DNA from: Chloroflexota bacterium
GTDB lineage: Bacteria; Chloroflexota; Chloroflexia; Chloroheliales; Chloroheliaceae
NCBI GenBank assembly: GCA_028287745.1
Contig: JAQBPB010000079.1
Location: 24,681-88,680 of the forward strand
DNA: 64,000 bases
Reading direction: 5' to 3'
Position numbers and translations under genes: made by a program. The number at the start of each line of letters is the position of its first letter. Position 1 is the first letter of the stretch. The notes below the pieces were generated by a model, which saw nothing but the letters and a program-made list of their open reading frames with translations, did not search any database and was not told the origin of the DNA. Shown piece after piece: positions 7,634 through 16,304 of this stretch.

Positions 7634-9178
7634 TCAGGCCGGTAGGTTATAACCGGGTATACCAAGCACGTACAGGTAGGCTTTGGCTTCATTCCCGCTG
7701 TTAACCCCTTTGAAGACAAACAGGTATTGGCCGGGTGGTGTAAGGAAATCTGTTTTGACATAGACCGGGAAGAAGCTGAAGCCGGTTGGGACCGCGCCCG
7801 TCAGGACGCTGCCGACCAGCTCATGGCCGTCAGGCGTATAAATGGTTGTTTCAACGGCTTCGTTCTGAATCATCCGGTAGATGCGTATGCTAAAGGTCGA
7901 ACCGGGGAAACCGGCTTCCGGTTTTACTTCGGTATTGGACTGGCTCGGCAGCGCCAGGTTGTATTTAGGGTTATAGCGCCAGTTATGATAATGGCGGCCC
8001 ACGTTCCCCATTTCGACATGAAAACCGGCCGGGTTAGACGGGGTAAAGGTCAGGATGCGCCGTTCATAAAGCTGGACCATTACATCGCGCGGTATCCCGG
8101 CCACATTGGTCCGGACCCAGTAAGCATCCGAAATAGGGTACCCCATGGTCTGGACCCAATCAAAGACTTTGCCGTTGACCAACCCGCGACCGTCATAGAC
8201 CGTGCCGGTCTGGTTGAGGAAGTCCCAGAACACTTTAGGAATATTGTGGCCGAGGGTCCGTTCCCAGTAAACATAAGTGGCTCCGTCTACCGCCCCGAGC
8301 AAACTATTTTCGCCCAGCTGGCCGTTGCGGGCAAGGGTAGCCGTGACCTTTTCATTGGTGCGGTCGGGTTGTTTTTCCAACAGGTTGTCATTGGTAGTGG
8401 GCGGGCCGCTGTTGGACGAAGTTGGAGTAGGCGGCTGGGTTATGGTCGGCGTGGGAGTAGGTGTAACTACCGGCGACCCGGTGCCCGGCGTGAGAGTAGG
8501 GCTGCCCACCGGCGTGGTCGTGGTGACAGCCGGACTGGGAGTTACTACCGGGGTATCGGCCAGGGCGCGATTAAATTCACCGGACCCAATACCAATCTTA
8601 AAGGTTGTCGAAGTTGTGGTAGTTGTAACTGGCCTGGGTTGGGTCCGGTAGAAATTATTGAGGGCGTAGAAGCTGGCATAGGTAGGCGCTTCGGGGTTGA
8701 CCGAAAAGGGGTCGCCCGCTACCGGGACATCATAAGCCGGGTACCGCTGCGAGAAGCTATAGTCACCCATTTGCTGCAGGCCGGAAACCATTTCCTTGAC
8801 CAGCAAGCCGTTAGTTACATAGTAGGGGTTGTTTTTGTCGTAATCGGGCCGGGTGATTTCCATACGGGCTTTATCCAGGTACTCGACCTGGCGTTGCCCG
8901 TTAGGGCCTTCCACATATGGTTCGGTTGTGCTGAAAAAGGTATCCGGGCCCCAGGTAAAGCCGCGGGTTACCGCGCCGATAGCCACCGGGTAATCTGCCC
9001 GCTGCCAGTTATTACGAAAGCTCGGGTTGGAAAAAGGGTTGGCGACAGCCGGTGTAGCGGTGCCGATAGCACTGGTTAAGAGCGAACACAGCAATATCAC
9101 CAGGAATATTACTCGCAGTTGGGTCCGCTTATAAAGCGGCCGGGACGGTGAGTGATTACCCGCAAGCATCCTAAACAT
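7634..9178 (-). CDS. Secreted protein of the MGNVGRHY family with Thr/Pro linker
   Basis: Exported protein of unknown function. A basic N-terminus and a hydrophobic stretch ending near ATPAVA form a signal peptide. Next come a first globular block (GFTWGPDTFF, then YVTNGLLVKEM), a Thr/Pro/Ser-rich linker of roughly 75 residues, a second block ending in TFTPSNPAGFHVEMGNVGRHY, and a beta-rich C-terminal tail. The block order matches the protein at 40278-41516, which lacks the long Thr/Pro linker. I recall such proteins as common in Chloroflexota. The ATG at 9178, behind GGGAGG, is preferred over an upstream GTG at 9232 and gives 514 residues. A cell-wall or surface role is a guess. Confidence 0.78.
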   Translation of the reverse strand: MFRMLAGNHSPSRPLYKRTQLRVIFLVILLCSLLTSAIGTATPAVANPFSNPSFRNNWQRADYPVAIGAVTRGFTWGPDTFFSTTEPYVEGPNGQRQVEYLDKARMEITRPDYDKNNPYYVTNGLLVKEMVSGLQQMGDYSFSQRYPAYDVPVAGDPFSVNPEAPTYASFYALNNFYRTQPRPVTTTTTSTTFKIGIGSGEFNRALADTPVVTPSPAVTTTTPVGSPTLTPGTGSPVVTPTPTPTITQPPTPTSSNSGPPTTNDNLLEKQPDRTNEKVTATLARNGQLGENSLLGAVDGATYVYWERTLGHNIPKVFWDFLNQTGTVYDGRGLVNGKVFDWVQTMGYPISDAYWVRTNVAGIPRDVMVQLYERRILTFTPSNPAGFHVEMGNVGRHYHNWRYNPKYNLALPSQSNTEVKPEAGFPGSTFSIRIYRMIQNEAVETTIYTPDGHELVGSVLTGAVPTGFSFFPVYVKTDFLTPPGQYLFVFKGVNSGNEAKAYLYVLGIPGYNLPA

Positions 9179-9524
9179 TATCTGAACCTCCCGACCTAAT
9201 CGATGGCTGTAACAGGGGCAAACTGCTTGCACCAGGCAAGCTTAATTTAACGCTGATGGTATACCGGTTTATAAAATTGCTAAGCTTGACTGCTATTTTG
9301 AGGCAGAAAATAAACTACAAAATCGGCCTTTTGCCCATTTACTATACATAATTATTTTAAAAATGGCAATAGATTTTCGCTCAACTTTCCATAATAACGA
9401 ATAAACGGTACTTATTTCTCAGTAAATATAAATGAATCGCAATACTTAATAATAGAAGTAAAGAGGTTTACTAACGTGGTTCCGGCCAGGGTGCTTGCAG
9501 CCCTGGCCGCCCTTAAAATGGGGG
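9179..9524. other. Intergenic region with a GC-rich hairpin
   Basis: Mostly AT-rich and without a recognisable gene. GGCCAGGG (9484-9491) and CCCTGGCC (9501-9508) form an 8-bp hairpin just past the stop of the DedA gene on the minus strand. It lacks a T-run, so it may be a weak terminator or an RNA-stability element. Confidence 0.5.
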
Positions 9525-10187
9525 TTACAAGTTCTGGTCTTCCAGTTTTTTGGCCGGTGGAATGGTATGGTCGTTGCGCCCTTTATACCAGTCATAAATT
9601 TTGAAGATGCCGTAGCCTACCGCGATCAGGACAACCAGGCCAATCCCGACGCCGCTAAAGAGCCCTTCGACTTTCTTAATACTTTCCGCGAAAAAGAACC
9701 CGGCCAGACAGTAAATAGTGTTCCAGACCAGGGCCGCGAATAGTTCATACCGGGCAAAGCGAGCGAAAGGAAAGAGGGTGGCCCCGGCGGTAAGGGCGAC
9801 AAAGGAGCGCAGGTGGCCGATAAAGTGGGAGAGGAAGATTGCCATTCCACCGCGCCGGTCTAAAAAGTCTTTGGCGGTTATCATATAGGGTTCTAAAGTG
9901 GCCTTGAGGCGGGTCTTTTGAATTATCCGCAAGAGGCCCAACCGCCCCAGCCAGAAATCGGTGCTGTTGCCCAGGAACATACCTATCCAGCCGAAAAGGA
10001 TTACCAGCGGCAGGTTTAAGGTCCCTTCCGAAGCGTAAATCGCTCCCAGCATAACCAGGCTGCCGCCAGGCAGGATCATGCCAAGAAAAACGGTGTTTTC
10101 AAAGTAAGATCCCAGGAAAACAATCAGATAGCCCAGGGTGGCGTATTGCTGTTTTACGAAGTCTAAAATATCATTAAAGAAGCTCAT
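9525..10187 (-). CDS. DedA family membrane protein
   Basis: Polytopic inner-membrane protein of the DedA/SNARE-associated family, linked in other bacteria to lipid-carrier flipping and membrane homeostasis. The 220-residue product shows the family landmarks in order: an acidic FEN segment before ILPGGSLVMLGA, a GNSTDFWLGRLG re-entrant loop, and FLDRRGGMAIFLSHFIGHLRS with the key Arg before ALTAGA. The C-terminal helix is followed by a charged tail. The start SD is weak. It is probably a single-gene unit. Confidence 0.88.
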   Translation of the reverse strand: MSFFNDILDFVKQQYATLGYLIVFLGSYFENTVFLGMILPGGSLVMLGAIYASEGTLNLPLVILFGWIGMFLGNSTDFWLGRLGLLRIIQKTRLKATLEPYMITAKDFLDRRGGMAIFLSHFIGHLRSFVALTAGATLFPFARFARYELFAALVWNTIYCLAGFFFAESIKKVEGLFSGVGIGLVVLIAVGYGIFKIYDWYKGRNDHTIPPAKKLEDQNL

Positions 10188-10314
10188 CTACCGCTTACCT
10201 TTTCCCCAATTACCATCAAACCTTACATACATCAATAACAGGACCACCACCCGTTTACAGGAAAATTGTAACCGCGCCGGATGAAATAGGACTGAAACCA
10301 GCCTTAACGCTAGA

Positions 10315-10800
10315 TTAGTCTGCCGCCTGGGACCGCTCCAGGTATTCTCCGACCATTTTTAAGGCGGCTTCAGCCGAAAGAGCTTTATTGGTTTCGCGGT
10401 CGCCGGTCCAGACATAGGATTCGCAGCGTTCGTAACCATTCGCATCGGCCAACGCGATAAATACAAGGCCGACCGGCTTACCGGGGGTAGCGCCGCCCGG
10501 ACCGGCAATCCCGGTCGTGCTAACCGCCAGGCTGGTACCGAGCAATTGACGGACGCCGTGGGCCATTGCCAGGGCACACGGTTCACTGACCGCCCCGGCT
10601 GTTTCCAGCACCGCCGCCGGAACCTGTAATAGGCCCTGTTTAACCCGGTTATCGTAACTGATTACGCCGCCCAGGTAATACTCGCTGCTGCCCGGTACAT
10701 TGGTCAGCCGGTGCCCGACCAGTCCCCCGGTACAGCTTTCAGCCGAGGACAGGGTTAGTCCCAGGCTCCGCAACAACTCACCAACTTTATTCTCGAGCAT
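10315..10800 (-). CDS. pncC: CinA C-terminal family nicotinamide-nucleotide amidase
   Basis: Stand-alone CinA C-terminal domain that deamidates nicotinamide mononucleotide in pyridine-nucleotide salvage. The 161 residues contain [20 protein letters not shown] with the catalytic Ser region, then [23 protein letters not shown] and [16 protein letters not shown], all hallmarks of the family and at normal spacing. There is no N-terminal molybdopterin-binding CinA domain. The gene stands 127 bases upstream of dedA on the same strand and could share a transcript, though the gap is large. Confidence 0.92.
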   Translation of the reverse strand: MLENKVGELLRSLGLTLSSAESCTGGLVGHRLTNVPGSSEYYLGGVISYDNRVKQGLLQVPAAVLETAGAVSEPCALAMAHGVRQLLGTSLAVSTTGIAGPGGATPGKPVGLVFIALADANGYERCESYVWTGDRETNKALSAEAALKMVGEYLERSQAAD

Positions 10801-11231
10801 TTCTTAGTGTCCTATAGAATTGTCGGATAAATAATAAAAACAGGCAGCCTGTACCAGGCCGCTCATTTGCATTGTACTACACCTGGGCCTTGCAAATTTG
10901 TCTTAAGGGTTTGCAATTGGCTGAAAAGCAGGCCATTGAAGGCCGGGTTGAGGGTTGTCCGTACCCAGAAAAGAAAAACTTAACCCAACCTTAACTTTTG
11001 CTATAAAAGCAACGGCTTAGTTACCACCCGGTTTTGGTGCAATAAATTCTGGCTCTCGATTATTCTCATTCACTTGACCTCAGGCTGGTTTAAAGAATAG
11101 TTTAATTTATATTATCTGGACAGTTTTTCTTCTATAAGCTAAAATAGATTACTTAATCGGATAGGCAGTACCGCCGGATACACCACTCACCTAGTAAATC
11201 TACAGACTCCCATTAAGAAAGGAGCCGCTGC
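10801..11231. other. Intergenic region between divergent genes
   Basis: 430 bases between divergently transcribed genes. It presumably holds promoters for both, but no -35/-10 pair is convincing. No RNA gene or repeat was recognised. Confidence 0.4.
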
Positions 11232-12401
11232 TTGATTCCTGATAATCTGTCGCCAGGGCAAACCCCTATTATTTCTATCCAGAACCTTACCAAGCGTTAC
11301 CAGAATAAATATGTGGTCAATCAGGCCAATTTCACGGTCATGCCAGGCGATGTCTTTGGTTTATTAGGGCCAAACGGGGCCGGTAAGACTACGATTATTC
11401 GCATGATGCTGGGACTGGTACGGCCCACCAGCGGCCGGGCCCTTATTTTTGGCGCCGATATCCTGACCGACCGCAAGTTAATCCTGGGAAAGACTTCGGC
11501 GATTGTGGAGGGTCCGGCCCTCTACCCGCACCTGACCGGCTGGGAAAACATGAAGGTTATGAGTTACTCGGCGGGCATAACCGATATTCAGAAGATGCGC
11601 CAGGCCCTGAGCCAGATGGGAATGCTGGACCGGGCCAATGATAAGTTTCAGACCTATTCACTGGGTATGAAACAGCGGCTATGTATCGCGGCGGCCCTGA
11701 TGACCGACCCCCAACTGATTATCCTGGATGAACCGACTAACGGGCTCGACCCGGCGGGCATCCAGAGTATCCGCGAGCTTATCAAGAGCCTGGCCGGGCA
11801 GGGCCGGACGGTCTTTCTATCCAGCCATTTGCTCAATGAGGTCCAGCAGGTCTGCAACCGGGTTGCCATCATCGAACGGGGCCGGATTATCGCCCAGGGT
11901 CTGGTTGAAGAAATGCTGTCCAGCCAGAATTTTATCCAGTTGCGCCTGGCTCCGGAGGAATATGGACCGGCCGCCCAGGCCCTGCAAAAGTTGGAATTTG
12001 CCCGCAACCCCCGGCCGCTTGGCGAGTACCTTGTAGTAGACGGCGCGGCTAACCGGGGTGGCGAAATCAACCGGGTCCTGGCGCAGGCTGGGATTTACCC
12101 TTCCGAAATTATCCCGCGCCACCTGAGCCTGGAAGAATTTTTCTTGAGTGTGACCAACCAACCGCCTATGTTGCCGCCCGGCTACCCGAGTCCGCAATAT
12201 GGGCCACCTCCCGGGTATCCAAACCAGCAATATGGGCCGCCTCCCGGGTATCCCAATCAACCGCCCATGATGGTACCGGGCTATCCAAACCAGCCCTACA
12301 TACCGCCGCCCGGCTATCCGAATCAACCTCCGCCTGGCGGCGCGTCAGATTCATCAGGCGGGAATTCTTATCCGAGCCAGGGAGGCCCAGGCCATGTTTA
12401 A
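11232..12401 (+). CDS. ABC transporter ATP-binding protein with PGYPNQ-repeat tail
   Basis: ATPase subunit of an ABC-2 type exporter; it pairs with the permease gene that overlaps its end by 8 bases. The ABC domain covers residues of about 10-240: Walker A GPNGAGKTT, signature YSLGMKQRL, Walker B LIILDEPTNGLDP, and the H-loop SSHLLNEV. After a short C-terminal domain the last 80 or so residues are a disordered Pro/Tyr/Gln/Gly tail with five PGYP repeats, most as PPGYPNQ. Such a tail is unusual on an ABC ATPase. The TTG start is supported by AAAGGAG seven bases upstream. The substrate is unknown; the N-terminal domain resembles bacitracin-type exporters (BcrA). Confidence 0.9.
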   Translation: MIPDNLSPGQTPIISIQNLTKRYQNKYVVNQANFTVMPGDVFGLLGPNGAGKTTIIRMMLGLVRPTSGRALIFGADILTDRKLILGKTSAIVEGPALYPHLTGWENMKVMSYSAGITDIQKMRQALSQMGMLDRANDKFQTYSLGMKQRLCIAAALMTDPQLIILDEPTNGLDPAGIQSIRELIKSLAGQGRTVFLSSHLLNEVQQVCNRVAIIERGRIIAQGLVEEMLSSQNFIQLRLAPEEYGPAAQALQKLEFARNPRPLGEYLVVDGAANRGGEINRVLAQAGIYPSEIIPRHLSLEEFFLSVTNQPPMLPPGYPSPQYGPPPGYPNQQYGPPPGYPNQPPMMVPGYPNQPYIPPPGYPNQPPPGGASDSSGGNSYPSQGGPGHV

Positions 12402-13290
12402 TCTGCTGCGTTCCGAAATAATAAAGCATTCCCGGCTCAAAGTGGTGGTTTTAATAGGCTTATCGCCTGCCATTCTGACTTCCATGGTAATCGGAGCTTT
12501 CCTGTTTATGAAGATAGTCGGGGTGGACTTTGGCCCAATACCGACCGGTAGCGGTTTAGATCCCACTTCGCCGGGTACCGGGGCGGGCACTTTTGGATTG
12601 GCTAACACTATCGTGGTTGTTTCGATGGGCGGGCTTTATCTTATCGGGCTGGTAATCCTGGGCGGCATGGTCGGCTCCAACGAGTACGGCTGGCATACTA
12701 TCAAGATGCTGGCAACCCGCGAGCCCTCCAGGGTCCGGATAATCCTTAGCAAGGGGTTGTTTATGGCAACCCTGGCTGCTTTTATGGCGGTGGTCCTGCT
12801 GATTGGTTGGCTATTGCTGGGCCTGTTCCTGAAGTTTATATTCACCGGGGTTGGCGATACCACCGCTACAGACCTGGCTGCTATTGGTAAAGGGCTAATT
12901 TACCTGGTGGTGGCTTTCCTGATAAATTTGTTATGGAGCTTTTTTACTTTGTTCCTGGGTGTCCGGTTTAAATCGGTGGTAATAGCAATAATATTTTATT
13001 TTGTGGTCAATACCCTGGACGGTATAGTTTCGGCCCTGGGTGCGGCAGCACTTAGCGGGCAACTGGGTACCCGGTTTCCTAACTGGTTGGAACCTTTAAT
13101 AGCTATTACAAAACTGGTCAGCCCGTTCCTGGTGAACTTTAGTTTTTCCCAATTAACAACTCAACCGGGCAACCCCAACTTTATTGAAAGTGTGTCGCCA
13201 ATCCAGTCGGTCCTGGTCCTGGTGGGCTGGGCCGGGCTTTTCCTGTGGATGGCTGCTCTCGTCTTTAACAATAGGGATATTACCGAATAA
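12394..13290 (+). CDS. ABC-2 type transporter permease
   Basis: Membrane subunit partner of the preceding ATPase. The 298-residue protein has about six hydrophobic segments. An N-terminal LLRSEIIKHSRLK amphipathic stretch precedes the first helix, and a large extracytoplasmic loop follows, as in ABC-2 permeases. The ATG lies within the 3' end of the ATPase gene (8-base overlap), so translation is probably coupled. It is closed by a very long perfect inverted repeat downstream. The substrate is unknown. Confidence 0.85.
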   Translation: MFNLLRSEIIKHSRLKVVVLIGLSPAILTSMVIGAFLFMKIVGVDFGPIPTGSGLDPTSPGTGAGTFGLANTIVVVSMGGLYLIGLVILGGMVGSNEYGWHTIKMLATREPSRVRIILSKGLFMATLAAFMAVVLLIGWLLLGLFLKFIFTGVGDTTATDLAAIGKGLIYLVVAFLINLLWSFFTLFLGVRFKSVVIAIIFYFVVNTLDGIVSALGAAALSGQLGTRFPNWLEPLIAITKLVSPFLVNFSFSQLTTQPGNPNFIESVSPIQSVLVLVGWAGLFLWMAALVFNNRDITE

Positions 13291-13322
13291 ATCCGGTTAA
13301 AGTTAAACAGCGCTAAACACAA

Positions 13323-13384
13323 AAACATCGTTAAACAAAAACTGGCCCTATGCTCTCAGGGCCAGTTTTTGTTTAACGATGTTT
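13323..13384 (+). terminator. Perfect 27-bp inverted repeat (terminator or palindromic element)
   Basis: Arms 13323-13349 and 13358-13384 are perfectly complementary over 27 bp around an 8-base loop (ATGCTCTC). The core GGCCCT/AGGGCC is flanked by A5/T5, so it can terminate the ABC operon. The outer 13 bp (AAACATCGTTAAA) go well beyond an ordinary terminator and could mark a mobile palindrome or a protein site. Confidence 0.8.
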
Positions 13385-13387
13385 AAG

Positions 13388-13640
13388 TTATTGCAACCAG
13401 GGATAGGCCACTTTGAAGCGTTCGGAAACCAGGAGCATATCCGGGGTGGCCTGTTTGCCCGGGGAAGCGCATATTTCCGATTAAGGCGAAAGTAGCGGTC
13501 TTGCCGCCGCTGGCTACCAGACCGGCCAGTTAATTAGCCTGGCTTTCCGAATTACTGAAATAAAAACTTTTGAAAAACCTTCGTCCGGCTTCCACCGGGT
13601 CGGGCGGATTCCAGACAAAAATTCTGCCAGAAATCGTCCA
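13388..13640 (-). pseudogene. Decayed coding region
   Basis: On the minus strand three coding-like pieces follow one another in different frames: a stretch ending FFKSFYFSNSESQAN, then AGLVASGGKTATFALIGN, then DMLLVSERFKVAYPWLQ before TAA at 13388-13390. Together they look like one gene broken by at least two frameshifts. It lies directly downstream of the small zinc-finger-like gene, which may be its intact 5' part or a separate gene. I do not recognise the family. Confidence 0.35.
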
Positions 13641-13642
13641 GG

Positions 13643-13825
13643 CTAGATCGGCCTGGCATACATGCTTCGCTGGTTGGTGAAGTCTTTTTTCCGGTTCAGG
13701 CGGGCGACACAGGCAGTCTGGCCGCAGGTCTGGGACAAGCTGCCATCGCGCATTACGCGAGGCTGAAATGTAGCGCCACAACCGGCGCAACGGGGGCCGC
13801 TATTTTTGGAGAATTTATTATTCAT
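13643..13825 (-). CDS. Small Cys-rich, zinc-finger-like protein
   Basis: A 60-residue basic protein with CAGC near residue 13 and a second Cys pair, CGQTAC, near 34-39, before a basic stretch (RLNRKK). The spacing suits a small zinc ribbon that may bind nucleic acid. The start has AGGAA at about the right distance. It may be the 5' end of a longer gene now broken, since coding-like traces continue downstream in other frames. Function unknown. Confidence 0.5.
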   Translation of the reverse strand: MNNKFSKNSGPRCAGCGATFQPRVMRDGSLSQTCGQTACVARLNRKKDFTNQRSMYARPI

Positions 13826-14141
13826 GGTTGGATTCCTATTTTATTATATTAATTCTTTTAGTTTATGTATGGTTTTTGGGTACATACTAATAGTAAACGG
13901 GACCGGGGATTTGTGAAAGGGCTAAATGGCTTTATTAAGGTAGTCCCTGGGTAGGATTGCCGAGTAGGCCTTTAGACGTAGAAGTTTTAATTTTAGCTTT
14001 TCCAGGTGGATAATTTACAGGGGACAGGCGGGTGTGCGGTCAGGTCCGGCTGTACTTTTGACCCCATTTTACAAACTTAAAGGTCTGGTTTGACTAAAAG
14101 ACCGCCAGTTGGTAGCATACACTGGAATAGCTTACTGATAT
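13826..14141. other. Intergenic region between divergent genes
   Basis: 316 bases with no recognisable gene, RNA or repeat. It probably contains promoters for the small zinc-finger gene and the lipoprotein, but none stands out. Confidence 0.35.
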
Positions 14142-16247
14142 ATGAAAAATACCTGGAAAATCTCCCCGGCTTTGAATATTTATAGATTGAAAACTATGAC
14201 AGTTTGCTCCAAAAACCTGTCGCTTTGGGCGGCGGGTTGGCTGGTGGCTTTGATTATCGCCGGGTTGTTAGCAGGTTGCGGTGACTTGCCGGTTGGGGCT
14301 TACCAGCCAGCTAAATTGACCGCTCAGGACGCCCAGGTTGTACCTATCAGTCAGAACCAGGCAACGCCGGGGTATGCCGGTTGGGCGATTGACGCCTACC
14401 CGGACATGAGTTACGAGCAAATGCTGGCGGCGGTACGGCGCATGCAAGCGGCCGGTGCGAACGTTATCTGGATTTCACACGCTAACCCGGCCCGGCCTTT
14501 TGCCCAGGAACGAGAGGTTGGCCTCAATCCCTCGGTCTTTGCCGCATTCAAGGACCCCAGCCAGTACGCTTACCATGACGCCATAGCGATTGTTGAGGCC
14601 AACAAGCGCATGCTCAGGGCTTGCCGGGAAGCCGGAATTAAAGCGGTCCTATCGGTGGGCTACCAGACCCAGATGGGCCAGGTCTGGAGCGCTGCTCATC
14701 CCCAGGACCTGCGCCGTCGGGCGAATGGCAAGCTCTGGCAGGTCACTCATGGCAATGATCCCTACGGCAGCATTTACTCACCGCCTTTCCAAAAAGATTT
14801 GCGCGATTATTATGTCTGGCTTGAATTTGAGATAGTCCTGCCTTTCCTGGATACCATTATGATGCTCAACCTGGCTGACGAGCCGCTGGGTGGGGATTAT
14901 TCAGAGTGGGCCAACCAGGAATTCCGGCAGCGCAACGGCTACGGGTTTAACGAAATTGGGGACTCGACCGCCCGGCAGGAAAGCCTGGGCCGGTTTCAGG
15001 CGAACGTTATCACCGATTTTATGAAGCTGGCTGCCGGGTACTGGAACACCATTACGCCCGGCTTGCCAGTCACCATGTCTTTTGACGGTGGGGCAATGCG
15101 AGAGGAAAACGGTTTCCCCAACCTGGAAAGCCTTTTCGCCGAGGCTCCGGGGAACTTTGTTTTAACCTGGGACATGTACCCCCGGGACCGGGGCACCCTG
15201 GCTAAGCCGGTCAACGAGAACGATATTTCGCGGCTGTTTATGCTGGTCCGGCGGATTGGCGGCTTTTCTTCCCGCTATAACAAACCGGTCTGGTTCTGGT
15301 CGGCGGCTAATTCCTGGGGCCTGGGCCAGACCGCTGTCAATCCCGGGACAATTGGCGATGCCCAGGCTAATTTGCTCTACCTGGCGCTGCTTATGAACCA
15401 GACCGGCGGCCACCTGCAGGGCCTGGCAGTCTGGAATTATAATATCAAGTCCCAGGGCCTTTACAATTATTCCTGCTGCGGCCTTGATCAAAAGGCTACC
15501 TGGAACGAAGACGACATGTTTACCCGGGTCAGCCAGCAGTTTGAGACGGTCCGTACGATTATGACCCGGCCCCTGGCCCAGCCGGATATCCTTTATCTCA
15601 GGCCGCCGGAATGGCAGTACCGGCTCATCGGGCAAACCCGGGCCGATTATTTTCTACAGCTGATGGACTGGGGTAAAATGGACGCCCTGGCTCGCTACAA
15701 TGCTGCCGGGGTCGAGGCGGGCCACTGGCCGGAGGCGTTACCGGCGCAATGGGCCAGTCTTAAAACGGTAATCGCGCTTGGGCCGCCGGAATATTATACC
15801 CCGGAAGACCTGGATGGACTGCGCAACTTTGCGCGGGAGGGCGGGACGGTGGTCGCTTCGCTCGGGCTGGCTCACGGTCTGTTAGGGCAAGATGTATCCA
15901 TCTGGAATGAGCTGCCGGTCCAACAAAATTATGGTAAGGGGCGCTTCTTTATCACCCGGACTCCCCCCAACCAGCTTTTTAACAGCCAATCCGGCCCGGC
16001 CCTGGCCTCGTTCTGGAAAAGCCTGTTTGGCCGGACCCTGGAAGGCCCCGGTTATACAATCCAGACCCGCGCCGGGTATTTGCAATATCAGATTGGAGTT
16101 GCGGACGGTCCAACGACCTGGCCTGCCGGTTGGCCTGGTAAGGCGCTGGTCCGGTCAGATTCAAATGGCCTGAGCCGGGATTTTACCGCCGCTAATGGGC
16201 CGGAGCGGCCCTTGCAGCGCAGCGAGTATGTTTTTGGTTTAAGTTAG
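14142..16247 (+). CDS. Lipoprotein with glycoside-hydrolase-like TIM barrel
   Basis: Predicted surface lipoprotein that may cleave or bind carbohydrate. The hydrophobic N-terminus ends in a lipobox (LLAG-Cys46). Residues of about 75-470 read like a (beta/alpha)8 glycosidase barrel (DAYPDMSYEQM, then MLNLADEPLGGDYSEW with a candidate acid Glu, then FVLTWDMYPRD). The last 200 or so residues resemble the glutamine-amidotransferase-like fold that follows such barrels in beta-galactosidase relatives (KTVIALGPPEYYTPEDLDGL, then EGGTVVASLG). Neither available start has a good SD. An in-frame ATG at 14196 gives a more usual 28-residue signal peptide. Substrate and family number cannot be assigned by eye. 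Confidence 0.7.
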   Translation: MKNTWKISPALNIYRLKTMTVCSKNLSLWAAGWLVALIIAGLLAGCGDLPVGAYQPAKLTAQDAQVVPISQNQATPGYAGWAIDAYPDMSYEQMLAAVRRMQAAGANVIWISHANPARPFAQEREVGLNPSVFAAFKDPSQYAYHDAIAIVEANKRMLRACREAGIKAVLSVGYQTQMGQVWSAAHPQDLRRRANGKLWQVTHGNDPYGSIYSPPFQKDLRDYYVWLEFEIVLPFLDTIMMLNLADEPLGGDYSEWANQEFRQRNGYGFNEIGDSTARQESLGRFQANVITDFMKLAAGYWNTITPGLPVTMSFDGGAMREENGFPNLESLFAEAPGNFVLTWDMYPRDRGTLAKPVNENDISRLFMLVRRIGGFSSRYNKPVWFWSAANSWGLGQTAVNPGTIGDAQANLLYLALLMNQTGGHLQGLAVWNYNIKSQGLYNYSCCGLDQKATWNEDDMFTRVSQQFETVRTIMTRPLAQPDILYLRPPEWQYRLIGQTRADYFLQLMDWGKMDALARYNAAGVEAGHWPEALPAQWASLKTVIALGPPEYYTPEDLDGLRNFAREGGTVVASLGLAHGLLGQDVSIWNELPVQQNYGKGRFFITRTPPNQLFNSQSGPALASFWKSLFGRTLEGPGYTIQTRAGYLQYQIGVADGPTTWPAGWPGKALVRSDSNGLSRDFTAANGPERPLQRSEYVFGLS

Positions 16248-16304
16248 TTAAGCCCCAACCGGGATGGGGATGGAAATTAGTCTAAAAATCAGCAGGTGAA
16301 AATA

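Noticed and set aside
7727..9079. 450-codon open frame on the plus strand opposite the secreted protein
   Set aside because: It is a codon-bias shadow. The minus-strand frame has a signal peptide, a family motif and a paralogue, while this one lacks an SD and any recognisable domain.
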